NCBI GenBank assembly: GCA_966211675.1
Contig: CBIHPK010000143.1
Coordinates: 1 to 21,866, forward strand
Origin: SCUS01 sp966211675
GTDB taxonomy: Bacteria > Myxococcota_A > Polyangia > Polyangiales > Ga0077539
Length of the DNA stretch: 21,866 nucleotides
Direction: 5' to 3'
The notes under the pieces are model-generated. The model ran no database searches and was not told the DNA's origin. It was given only the letters and a program-made list of their open reading frames with translations. Of this stretch, positions 1 through 8,952 are shown in pieces (position 1 is the stretch's first letter; the number at the start of each line of letters is the position of its first letter). Made by a program: the position numbers and the translations under genes.

Positions 1-2500
1 GCCAGCCCAGGAAGAGCTCGGTCTGGAGGCGTCGCAGCACGGCGCGGCCGGGCGCCGCGGCGCTGGCGAGGGCGAGGTCGCTCGCGAGCGCGTCGGCGTT
101 GTGCGTGGCGATCGCGACCTGCACCGCGATGCGACCCGCGCGCCCGACGAGGTCGTCGTCCGGGGAGCGCCGCAGCACGCTGCGCAGCCGGTCGACGGCC
201 TCGGCGGCCTCTCCCCGGGCGAGGTAGATGTCCGCGAGGCGGAGGGCGCTCTCGAAGTCCCGGTCGTTGAGCGAGAGGGCTCGGCGGTAGGCCCCGAGCG
301 CCCGGTCGAGCTCGCCTCGGGCGCGGTAGAGGTCGCCCAGCTCGCGGTGGCCGGCCGCGTCGTCGGGGTTGAGCTCCACCGCGCGCGCGGCGAAGGACAC
401 GGCCTCCGCGTCTCGGTGCATCGCCAGCGCGTGGCGAGCGAGGCGGGGGTAGAGCTCCCGGCCGCGGCGAGGGTCGATGGCGATCACCCGCTGCAGGGCC
501 TCGATCGCCCCGGCGAGGTCGCCCCGCTCCGAGCGAGCGCGCTCGATCGCGAGCCAGGCGCGAGAGTCCGAGGGGCGCAGCGCCACCACGCGCTGCAGCG
601 CCCGCTCGAGCTCCGCCGGGCGGCGGAGGCGGGCGTAGACCTCGACCAGGTCGAGCGCGGGCTCGATCGCCGAAGGATCGGCCCGGAGCGCGGCCTCCAG
701 GCGGGTGGCCTGGGGGGCTAGGACGCCGAGGAGGTTCCAGAGGTTGGCGATGCGGGAGCGCGCCTCGCCGCGGAGGTCGGGGTCCACCGAGGGGAGCGCG
801 ATGAGCGCCCTCCAGGTGTCGACCGCTCCCGCGAGGTCGTGCGACTGCTCCTGCGCCTGCGCGAGGAGGCGCGTCGCGGCCGGGTCGCCGGGACTCGACT
901 GGAGCGCCGCGCGAAAGGAGGTGATCGCCTCGGGCAGCAGGTCGTGCCTCGCGTACACCTCCCCGAGCGCCCGGTGTCCGTCGTGGGGCGTGCGGGCGCG
1001 CTCCCGGATGCGCTGCCAGATCGAGTGAGCCCTCGTCCGGTCGCCCTGCTCCCAGTAGCGCTCCCCCAGGGCCTCCAGCGCCGACGCGTCGCCCGGGTCG
1101 AGCTGCACCACCCGCTCGGTCTCCCTCGTCGCCAGGTCGCGCTCGCCCAGCGCCGAGAGCGCCTGCGCGATCTGCTCGTGCGCCTCCGCGTCTGCGCCCG
1201 CTCGCCGCCCCGCGGTGGTCAGCGTCGCGATCGCATCGGCGCGCCGTCCCGCCCTGGCGAGGTCGTCCGCGAGGTCGACCGCGTAGCGCACCTCCCCCGG
1301 CACCGCCGCCACCAGCGCGCGGCGCGCGGCCAGCGCCTCGTCCACCCGCCCCGCCTGCGTCAGCGCCTGCACCAGCGCCACGTGCAGGTCGACGTCGCGA
1401 GGGCGCATGGACAGCGCGCGACGCAGCGTGCGCACGGCCGCGTCCACCTGGCCGAGCGCGCTGTAGCGCCGGCCCAGGAAGGCCCACCGCTCGGCGCTCG
1501 CGCCGGCCAGGCGTTCGAGCGAGGCCACCCAGGCGCCGAGGTCCTGCCGCTGCTCGTGGATCTCCGCGAGCGCCTCGTACACCTCCCGCTCCAGCGCCGG
1601 TGACGAGGCCGCCCCGGAGAGCGCCCTCCGCAGCGTGGCCTCGGCCTCCTCGGGGTGGCCCGCCCGAAGCTGCGCGAGGCCGAGCTGCCGTAGCACCGCG
1701 GGCTGCACCCGGAGGTCTCCCGAGAGCGAGCGGGCCACGCCCTCCAGCTCGGTCACGGCCTCGGCCCAGCGCTGCCTCGCGACCAGCAGGTCGGCGAGCT
1801 CCCGGCGCACCGAGGCGCTCCCGGGGAGCAGGGTCGCCAGGTCGCGCTGCGCCTCGCGGGCGCGGGCCATGTCGCCGGTGGCCACGGAGAGGTCCATCAG
1901 CGCGCGAAGGATCTCCGCGCGGTCGTCGCGAGCGCCCGGCAGAGCGAGGGCCCGCTCGTAGGCCGTGCGCGCCTCGGCGGGGTGTTCGAGCTGGCGGTGC
2001 AGGGCGCCGAGCGAGCGCCACGTCGTCGCACGATCGGGGCGGTCGGCCACCGAGCGATCGAGCGCGGCGATGGCCTCCTCGAAGCGACCCGCGTCGCGCA
2101 GCACCTCCGCCCGCACGAGGTCCGCGGCGCCTCGGGGAGCGCTGGACCTGCGGGCGTCGAGCGTCGCCAGGAGCGGATCGGAGGAGCCGTCCCTCGCCCT
2201 CACCATGCGCAGCAGCGTCGGGAGCATCGGGAGGCCCGTCTCGGGCTCGCTCAGCGCGAGGGCTGTCAGTCGCTCGATGGCGGCGTCGCGAGCGCTCGTC
2301 CCGGCGACCGGAGCGGCGGGCTGCGGGGGCATCGTCGCGGGGCGAGCGGGGCGGGGCGTCGAGGGAGCGCTCACCCGCGGTCGAGGACGCGACGGAGCGT
2401 GGGGCCTCTGCGGGCCGACGTCCCAGTCCTGCGCCGCCGCGGGGGTGGCGAGGAGGGCGAGGAGCGAGGCGAGGGTCCATGCGCGTCGGCGGGCGATCAC
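1..2500 (-). CDS. Exported tetratricopeptide-repeat protein, C-terminal end beyond left edge
   Basis: About 833 residues are visible and the frame is open to the left edge, so the C terminus is missing. The start is GTG at 2500; an in-frame TAG lies four codons upstream (2512-2510), so no longer form exists. The N terminus (MIARRRAWTLASLLALLATP, then AAAQD) is a Sec signal peptide with a likely cleavage after AAA, followed by a Pro/Arg-rich linker to about residue 70. The rest is made of helical repeats of about 34 residues with TPR-type spacing, for example the stretches around AAIEALQRVIAIDPRRGRELY and ALGAYRRALSLNDRDFESAL. TPR arrays are protein-binding scaffolds; a periplasmic location follows from the signal peptide. 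No catalytic domain is visible. The partner is unknown. It is transcribed divergently from the PLP enzyme gene and is preceded by a TAGACT hexamer. Confidence 0.88.
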   Translation of the reverse strand, partial: MIARRRAWTLASLLALLATPAAAQDWDVGPQRPHAPSRPRPRVSAPSTPRPARPATMPPQPAAPVAGTSARDAAIERLTALALSEPETGLPMLPTLLRMVRARDGSSDPLLATLDARRSSAPRGAADLVRAEVLRDAGRFEEAIAALDRSVADRPDRATTWRSLGALHRQLEHPAEARTAYERALALPGARDDRAEILRALMDLSVATGDMARAREAQRDLATLLPGSASVRRELADLLVARQRWAEAVTELEGVARSLSGDLRVQPAVLRQLGLAQLRAGHPEEAEATLRRALSGAASSPALEREVYEALAEIHEQRQDLGAWVASLERLAGASAERWAFLGRRYSALGQVDAAVRTLRRALSMRPRDVDLHVALVQALTQAGRVDEALAARRALVAAVPGEVRYAVDLADDLARAGRRADAIATLTTAGRRAGADAEAHEQIAQALSALGERDLATRETERVVQLDPGDASALEALGERYWEQGDRTRAHSIWQRIRERARTPHDGHRALGEVYARHDLLPEAITSFRAALQSSPGDPAATRLLAQAQEQSHDLAGAVDTWRALIALPSVDPDLRGEARSRIANLWNLLGVLAPQATRLEAALRADPSAIEPALDLVEVYARLRRPAELERALQRVVALRPSDSRAWLAIERARSERGDLAGAIEALQRVIAIDPRRGRELYPRLARHALAMHRDAEAVSFAARAVELNPDDAAGHRELGDLYRARGELDRALGAYRRALSLNDRDFESALRLADIYLARGEAAEAVDRLRSVLRRSPDDDLVGRAGRIAVQVAIATHNADALASDLALASAAAPGRAVLRRLQTELFLGW

Positions 2501-2506
2501 GGCCGC

Positions 2507-2512
2507 AGTCTA
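2507..2512 (-). promoter_or_regulatory. Putative -10 element (TAGACT), leaderless spacing to the TPR gene
   Basis: On the minus strand TAGACT (TANNNT class) ends six bases before the GTG at 2500, which would put the transcription start at or next to the start codon. No Shine-Dalgarno sequence fits in the space. No convincing -35 box is seen 17 bases upstream. The same hexamer with nearly the same flank occurs before the gene at 8953. Confidence 0.5.
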
Positions 2513-2543
2513 GCGCCGGACGCTGGCCGTCGGCCGTGCGACG

Positions 2544-3545
2544 GTGCAAAGCTCCCCCTCAACCCCGTTGACCCGGCTCATCGTGAACCCGACGCCTCTG
2601 TTGCTCGCCGAGGAGGTCTCCCGCTCCGTGGGCTGCGAGGTCTGGGTCAAGCGCGACGACCAGACCCATCCCCGCTATGGCGGCAACAAGGTTCGCAAGC
2701 TGACGCCGCTGCTGGCGGAGGCCCTGGCGAGGGGCGTGACGCACGTGCTCACCGTGGGCGCGGCGGGCTCGCATCACGTGCTCGCGACCGCGGTCCATGG
2801 CGGGGCGATGGGGCTCACCGTCGAGGCCGCGCTGATGCCGCAGCCCGCGTCGGAGCACGTCGAGTCGATGCTCCGCGCGTCCGCGGCGCAGGCCTCCACG
2901 CTCCATCCCTCGGCCAGCTTCCCGACCGCGATGGCCGCCCTCGCCCTGCGCTCGCTCGTGCTGCGCTCCAGGGGCGCGAGGCCGTGGATCATCCCCGTGG
3001 GAGGGAGCAACGCGCTCGGCTCGTCGGGCTACCTCGACGCGCAGCGAGAGCTCGCCGCGCAGCTCGCCTCGATGGGAGCACCCGCCCCCGACGTGCAGGT
3101 CTGCGCCCTCGGCTCGGGCGGAACCCTCGCTGGACTCCTCGCGGGCGGCGCCATCGCCGGGGCGCTCGGCGAGGTCTGGGGGGTGCGCGTCACGCCGCGC
3201 ATCGCCGTCCCCTCGTGGCGCGTCGCCTCGCTCGCCCGCGCGGTGCTGAGGCTGCGGGGATACGACGCGCCCTGCCCTGCGGTGCGGGTCTTCGAGGGAG
3301 CCCTCGGTGAGGGCTACGGTCATCCCACGGACGACGCCCGACGGGCCCGCGAGCTCTTCGCCCGCGACGGCCTCGCGCTCGACGACACGTACACCGCCAA
3401 GGCCGCGGCCGGGCTCATCGCCCTCGCCCGGCGCACCCCCCGCCGCTACCTCTTCTGGCACACCCTCTCGTCGGCGCCGCTCGGCCCGCTGCAGGGGTCG
3501 GCACCCCCGGCGCTCCCCCGGCGGCTGCGCTCGCTCCTGCGCTGA
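2544..3545 (+). CDS. PLP-dependent enzyme, D-cysteine desulfhydrase / ACC deaminase type
   Basis: This 333-residue protein has the fold-type II PLP signature of the D-cysteine desulfhydrase / 1-aminocyclopropane-1-carboxylate deaminase family. PTPL is at residues 16-19, VKRDDQTHPRYGGNKVRKL at 35-53 with K49 as the expected Schiff-base lysine, a glycine-rich phosphate-binding loop LGSGGTLAGL at 189-198, and IPVGGSNALGSSGY at 150-163, which is typical of the desulfhydrase branch. Family members release ammonia (and sulfide from D-cysteine) in the cytoplasm; the substrate here cannot be read from sequence. GASGSHH-like GAAGSHHVLA (72-81) replaces the usual GxxxSNHxR segment, so substrate use may differ. 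The GTG at 2544 was chosen because the family has about 15 residues before PTPL; GTG 2583 is an alternative. It is not overlapped with the following operon (gap of more than 60 bases). Confidence 0.85.
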   Translation: MQSSPSTPLTRLIVNPTPLLLAEEVSRSVGCEVWVKRDDQTHPRYGGNKVRKLTPLLAEALARGVTHVLTVGAAGSHHVLATAVHGGAMGLTVEAALMPQPASEHVESMLRASAAQASTLHPSASFPTAMAALALRSLVLRSRGARPWIIPVGGSNALGSSGYLDAQRELAAQLASMGAPAPDVQVCALGSGGTLAGLLAGGAIAGALGEVWGVRVTPRIAVPSWRVASLARAVLRLRGYDAPCPAVRVFEGALGEGYGHPTDDARRARELFARDGLALDDTYTAKAAAGLIALARRTPRRYLFWHTLSSAPLGPLQGSAPPALPRRLRSLLR

Positions 3546-3632
3546 GCCCCAAACCCCGTTTTGCGGGCCCGCGCGACCGCCCGAGCGATCGGACCATCCA
3601 ACCCGGCATGCAACCGAGCCCCCATGCCTCGC

Positions 3633-3662
3633 TTGACACCACGGCGGCGGACAAGGTTTCTC
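3633..3662 (+). promoter_or_regulatory. Putative promoter of the mevalonate operon (TTGACA, 17-18 base spacer)
   Basis: A perfect TTGACA lies at 3633-3638. A 17-18 base spacer leads to a weak -10 region (GTTTCT/TTTCTC, about 3656-3662) that lacks the usual TANNNT. A start of transcription about seven bases later falls at 3669-3671, the GTG chosen as start of the prenyl synthase. The box lies inside the longer reading frame that begins at ATG 3608, whose first 21 codons show poor GC3. Confidence 0.4.
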
Positions 3663-3670
3663 TCGCGACC

Positions 3671-4756
3671 GTGATCCCCAACCACGTCGACGACGTCGTC
3701 CCGAGCTCGCTCACCCTGGGCGGCGCGGGCCCCGTCGGGCCCTTCCTGGCGGCGGTGCGAGCGCGCGTCGACGCCCGCCTGCGCGAGGCGCTCGACGAGT
3801 GCGAGGCCTTCACCCGCGACGAGGCGCCGGACGCCATCGGCATCGTCGAGGCGACGCGCGACCTCACCTTCCGCGGCGGCAAGCGGCTGCGCCCGGCGCT
3901 GCTGGCGGCCTCGGTGGCCTGCATCGACCCGAGCGCCTTCCCAGAGGTGGTGACGGAGCTGGGCGCCGCGCTCGAGCTGCTGCAGACCTACCTGCTGGTG
4001 CACGACGACTGGATGGACGACGACCCCGTGCGCCGGGGCGCCCCGTCGGTGCACGTGGCCCTCGCGAAGCGCTACGGCGACCGGCACATCGGCGCGAGCG
4101 CGGCCATCCTCGCGGGTGACCTCATGGGCACGCTGGTGCACGACCTCGTGGCGCGCATCGAGCTGCCGTCGCCACGGCGGCGCGCCGTGCTGAGGGCGTT
4201 CTGCCGGATGGAGCACGAGGTGATCCTCGGGCAGTGCCTCGACGTGACGCACAGCCCCGACACCGACCGGGTGCATCACCTGAAGACCGGCAGCTACACC
4301 GTGCGGGGCCCGCTCATCCTGGGGCTCGAGCTCGCGGGCGGAGGGGAGGCCGCGAGGCGCGCCCTGGACGCCTATGGGACGCCGCTCGGCGTGGCGTTCC
4401 AGCTGCGCGACGACGTGCTCGGGGCCTTCGGTACCGAGGCCGAGACGGGCAAGCCGGTGGGCGGCGACTTCCGCGAGGGCAAGCGCACCGCCCTGGTGCA
4501 GCACGCGCTCGCGCACCTCGGGCCCGCCGAGGCCGCGGAGCTCACCTCGCTCCTCGGCCACCGCGACTCCCCCGAGCGGGACCTCATCCGCGCCCGCTCG
4601 CTCATCGAGGCCTCCGGCGCCCGGGAGCAGGTCGAGGCCCGCATCCGCGCGCTGCGCGAGCAGTCCATCGCCGCCCTGCAGACCGACGTGCTGCGCGCCG
4701 AGGGGCGCGACCTGCTCGCGGCCTTCGCGGCGATGATGACCGAGCGACGACTATGA
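3671..4756 (+). CDS. Short-chain polyprenyl diphosphate synthase (FPP/GGPP synthase-like)
   Basis: A 361-residue trans-isoprenyl diphosphate synthase that condenses IPP with allylic diphosphates in the cytoplasm. Numbering from GTG 3671: FRGGKRLRP at 67-75, the first Asp-rich motif HDDWMDDDPVRRG at 111-123, and the second Asp region RDDVLGAFG at 246-254, followed by TGKPVGGDFREGKRT. A tyrosine sits five residues before the first DD and there is no two-residue insertion in that motif; in known families this goes with C15-C20 products, so a GGPP or FPP synthase is inferred. The frame is open back to ATG 3608, but codons 3608-3670 have five A/T third positions in 21 while the following codons have nearly none, and TTGACA sits inside them; hence GTG 3671 is preferred. 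Its stop overlaps the mevalonate kinase start (ATGA), so it is the first gene of the isoprenoid operon. Confidence 0.9.
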   Translation: MIPNHVDDVVPSSLTLGGAGPVGPFLAAVRARVDARLREALDECEAFTRDEAPDAIGIVEATRDLTFRGGKRLRPALLAASVACIDPSAFPEVVTELGAALELLQTYLLVHDDWMDDDPVRRGAPSVHVALAKRYGDRHIGASAAILAGDLMGTLVHDLVARIELPSPRRRAVLRAFCRMEHEVILGQCLDVTHSPDTDRVHHLKTGSYTVRGPLILGLELAGGGEAARRALDAYGTPLGVAFQLRDDVLGAFGTEAETGKPVGGDFREGKRTALVQHALAHLGPAEAAELTSLLGHRDSPERDLIRARSLIEASGAREQVEARIRALREQSIAALQTDVLRAEGRDLLAAFAAMMTERRL

Positions 4757-5649
4757 CCTCGACCGCGTGCGGGAAGATCATCCTCTTCGGTGAGCACGCG
4801 GTGGTGTTCGGGGCCGACGCGCTCGCGGCCTCGCTCTCTCCAGGCGCCGAGTGCGAGGCCCGTCCCTCCTCGGAGGGGACCGTGCTCTCGGTCGCCCCGT
4901 GGGGGAGCACCTTCGTCCCCGGCGACGGCTCCGAGCTCGGCCGGGCCGTGGGGCTCCTCGTCGAGTCCATGCGGTGCGGCGACGCGGCGCTCTCGCTGAC
5001 GCTGCACCTGCCGGGCGGCGGCGGCCTCGGGTCGTCCGCGGCGATGGGCGTGGCCTGCGCGCGGGCCCTCGCGGAGATGGGCGGGCGCACGCTCACCGAC
5101 GAGGCGCTGCTGGGATACGCGCTGGGCTGGGAGAAGGTCTTCCATGGCAACCCCTCCGGGGTCGATCACACCCTGGCGGCGCTCGGGGGCGTCGGGCTCT
5201 TCAACAGGGCCGATGGCTTTCGTCGCGTGGCCACGAGGGGGCCGCTGAGGCTGTGCCTCGGGGACAGCGGAGAGCGCGCCTCCACCAGGGAGATGGTCGA
5301 GGGCGTGGCCCGGCTTCGGGAGCGTCGACCGGAGGCGGTGGAGCGGGCCGTCGAGGCGATCGGGGTGATCGCTCGCAACGGGGCGCTCGCGCTACAGGCC
5401 GGCGACGCCCGCGGCCTGGGCGAGCTCATGGACCTCAACCAGAACCTCCTCGCCACCCTGATGGTCTCGACCGAGCGCCTGGAGGACCTCTGCGCCTCGG
5501 CGCGGTCCTCCGGGGCCCTGGGCGCCAAGCTCACGGGAGCGGGCGGCGGCGGCTGCGTGATCGCGCTGGCGCCGGGCCGGGAGCAGGAGGTGCTCCAGGG
5601 CTGGGAGGCGCTGGGCGTCGACGGACGGATCGTGGAGGTTGGACGGTGA
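4753..5649 (+). CDS. mvk: Mevalonate kinase
   Basis: A 298-residue GHMP-superfamily kinase that phosphorylates mevalonate to 5-phosphomevalonate with ATP in the cytoplasm. Motif 1 is GKIILFGEHAVVFG (7-20), the phosphate-binding loop PGGGGLGSSAAMG is at 87-99, NPSGVDHT is at 133-140 with D138 as the expected catalytic base, DLNQNLL is at 227-233, and motif 3 KLTGAGGGGC is at 259-268. GEHAVVFG and the NPSGVDHT segment are characteristic of mevalonate kinase rather than of the phosphomevalonate kinase or decarboxylase encoded next. The ATG at 4753 overlaps the prenyl synthase stop by four bases, and its own stop overlaps the next GTG by four bases, implying translational coupling. Length is usual for the bacterial and archaeal enzyme. 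Confidence 0.93.
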   Translation: MTSTACGKIILFGEHAVVFGADALAASLSPGAECEARPSSEGTVLSVAPWGSTFVPGDGSELGRAVGLLVESMRCGDAALSLTLHLPGGGGLGSSAAMGVACARALAEMGGRTLTDEALLGYALGWEKVFHGNPSGVDHTLAALGGVGLFNRADGFRRVATRGPLRLCLGDSGERASTREMVEGVARLRERRPEAVERAVEAIGVIARNGALALQAGDARGLGELMDLNQNLLATLMVSTERLEDLCASARSSGALGAKLTGAGGGGCVIALAPGREQEVLQGWEALGVDGRIVEVGR

Positions 5650-6635
5650 CGGAGTTCTTCGCGAGGGCGCGCGCCAACATCGCGCTCAGCAAATACTGGG
5701 GCAAGGCCGACCGGGCTCTCAACCTCCCAGCGGTTCCGAGCCTCTCGCTCACGCTCGACGACCTGGTGACGGAGACCACGGCGCAGCGGGACGAGTCGCT
5801 CACCGCCGACCAGGTCGAGCTCGACGGGACGACCCGCTCGGGCGACGAGGCGAAGACCCTCGGGGCCTTCCTGGCGCTGGTCCGGGCGCGCGCCAACGTG
5901 GCCGAGGGAGCGCCCGGGAGCTTCCTTCGGGTGCGCTCCTTCAACCGATTTCCCACCGCCTCGGGGCTCGCGTCGAGCGCCTCGGGTTACGCGGCCCTCG
6001 CCGCGGCGGCCTCGGCGGCCTACGGGCTACGGCTGGACGACGGGCCCCTCTCGGCGCTCGCCCGCCGCGGCAGCGCGTCGGCGGCGCGCAGCGTCTTCGG
6101 TGGCTGGGTCGAGCTGCCCGCGGGCGCTCCCGGCGACGACGCGACCGGCGCCCATCCCCTCTTCGGTCCGGAGCACTGGGACGTGGCCATGGTGCTCGCC
6201 CTCGTCGACCGAGGACCGAAGGACATCGCCTCCCGTGACGGCATGCGCCGCACCGCCGAGACCTCTCCCTACTACGGCGCCTGGCTCGCCGCCGCTCCGC
6301 TGCTGCACGCTCGCGTCCGGGCCGCGGTGGCCACGCGGGACCTGCAGGCGACCGGCGAGGCGATGGAGGCGAGCACCATGGCCATGCACGCGAGCGCATG
6401 GGCGGCGCAGCCCGCGGTGCGCTACGCACGGGGCGTGACCCTCGACGTGCTCGACGCGGTGAACGCCCTCCGTCGAAGCGGCGTCGGGGCGTGGGCGACC
6501 ATGGACGCCGGTCCGCACGTGAAGGTGCTCTGCGCCGCGGCGGACTCGGAGAGGGTCGCGGCGAGGCTGAGGGAGACGCCCGGCGTGCTGGAGTCGCGCA
6601 TCGCCCGGCCCGGTGCGGGCATCGAACGGCCGTGA
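5646..6635 (+). CDS. mvaD: Diphosphomevalonate decarboxylase
   Basis: A 329-residue GHMP-family protein that converts mevalonate 5-diphosphate to isopentenyl diphosphate, with ATP use and loss of CO2. Family landmarks: ANIALSKYWGKAD at 10-22 (the KYWGK signature), NRFPTASGLASSASGYAAL at 100-118 (ATP loop), SASAARSVFGGWVEL (the S/R-rich active-site segment, usually SACRSxxGGFVxW), and MDAGPHVKVL at 286-295 with D287 as the catalytic aspartate. The usual MDAGPN is here MDAGPH, a small change next to the active site. GTG 5646 overlaps the mevalonate kinase stop (GTGA) and no other start fits the N-terminal motif. The product is the donor for the prenyl synthase two genes upstream. Confidence 0.93.
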   Translation: MTEFFARARANIALSKYWGKADRALNLPAVPSLSLTLDDLVTETTAQRDESLTADQVELDGTTRSGDEAKTLGAFLALVRARANVAEGAPGSFLRVRSFNRFPTASGLASSASGYAALAAAASAAYGLRLDDGPLSALARRGSASAARSVFGGWVELPAGAPGDDATGAHPLFGPEHWDVAMVLALVDRGPKDIASRDGMRRTAETSPYYGAWLAAAPLLHARVRAAVATRDLQATGEAMEASTMAMHASAWAAQPAVRYARGVTLDVLDAVNALRRSGVGAWATMDAGPHVKVLCAAADSERVAARLRETPGVLESRIARPGAGIERP

Positions 6636-7599
6636 AGGTCCGGGCACCAGGCAAGCTGATGCTGGCGGGGGAGTACGCGGTGCTCCACGGCGGCGACGCG
6701 TGGTGCCTCGCGGTCGATCGCTACGCGGTGGTCGAGGACGCGACGGAGCCCGGAGGGTTCACTCCCCCGGAGGCGCTGGCGGCGTGGAGGAGGGCGGTGG
6801 CCGAGGGGCTGCTGAGAGAGCTTCCGGCCGATGGATCCGCGCGCTTCGACCTCGCTCAGCTCGCGGGAGGGGCGGGTCGCAAGCTGGGGCTCGGCAGCAG
6901 CGCCGCGGGCTGCGTCGCCGCGCTCGGGTGGGCGATGGAGCGAGAGCAGCCGGGGGCCATCGAGCGACGCCGCCCCGAGCTCGCGCGCTGCGCCCGGGAG
7001 GGCCACCGAGAGGTGCAGGGCGGCGGCAGCGGGGTCGACGTGCTGACCTCGGCCTGCGGAGGTCTGGTGCGGGTGCGCTTCGAGGGAGGGCTCGACGGAG
7101 GCCCTAGCCTCTCTCGCCACCCGATGCCGGGGGCGCTGCGATGGAGGGTGTTCTGGTCGGGCACCTCGGTGCGCACCTCGGAGATGATCGCGAAGGTCAA
7201 CCGCCTGCGAGCGTCGAGCCCGGCGGAGCACTCGGCGCGCATCGGGGCCATCGAGGAAGGGACGCGCGCCTTCGAGCGGGCGCTGACCGCGGACGACGCC
7301 GCGGGCGCGGTGGGGGCGATGCGGCAGCTGGGCGCGGCGATGGCGGCGCTCGGCGAGGCGTCCGGAGCGCCCATCGTGACGCCCGCGATGGCGCGGCTCG
7401 CGGCGCGGGCGGAGCAGCTCGGGGCGGCGGTGAAGCCGTCCGGCGCGGGCGGGGGTGACGTGGTGGTGGCCTTCGCGCAAGACGAGGAGGCGATGGCGGC
7501 GCTGCGACAGGCGGCGGCCGTCGAGGGCTTCGAGGAGGTCGAGCTCGGCGCGGACGGCGCGGGGGTCGACCGGATGAACACACGGGAGCAGTGCCTGGC

Positions 7600-7603
<4 letters not shown>
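6632..7603 (+). CDS. mvaK2: Phosphomevalonate kinase
   Basis: A 323-residue GHMP kinase. Motif 1 VRAPGKLMLAGEYAVLHG (3-20) has the GEYAV form typical of phosphomevalonate kinase rather than the GEHAV of mevalonate kinase. Motif 2 KLGLGSSAAGCVAAL is at 84-98, GGGSGVDVLTSACGG is in the middle, and motif 3 KPSGAGGGDVVVAF is at 268-281. The expected reaction is 5-phosphomevalonate plus ATP to the 5-diphosphate, supplying the decarboxylase encoded just upstream. Position between mvaD and mvaA and the absence of any other candidate support the call; a second mevalonate kinase is the less likely alternative. The GTG at 6632 overlaps the previous stop (GTGA), and the stop overlaps ATG 7600 (ATGA). 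Confidence 0.88.
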
Positions 7604-8913
<1,310 letters not shown>

Positions 8914-8914
8914 C

Positions 8915-8945
8915 TTGAGCGCCCGTCCTCCACGGCCGATAGACT
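8915..8945 (+). promoter_or_regulatory. Putative promoter, TTGAGC and TAGACT, leaderless spacing
   Basis: TAGACT at 8940-8945 ends seven bases before ATG 8953, so transcription would begin at or near the A of the start codon. TTGAGC (8915-8920) matches TTGACA at four of six positions but is 19 bases away, longer than the usual 17. It lies directly after the HMG-CoA reductase stop codon and separates the following gene from the mevalonate operon. Confidence 0.55.
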
Positions 8946-8952
8946 GCGCCCG

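Noticed and set aside
101..2571. Several plus-strand open frames (for example 1600-2571, 323 residues, and 839-1603)
   Set aside because: They are Arg/Pro/Gly-rich with no family pattern and lie antisense to the TPR gene, whose frame has a signal peptide, regular helical repeats and strong GC3.
3555..3572. CCCG-TTTTG-CGGG stem and the palindrome GCGGGCCCGC after the PLP gene
   Set aside because: Only four pairs and no T tract; the ten-base palindrome is not unusual at this GC content, so neither is called a terminator or operator.
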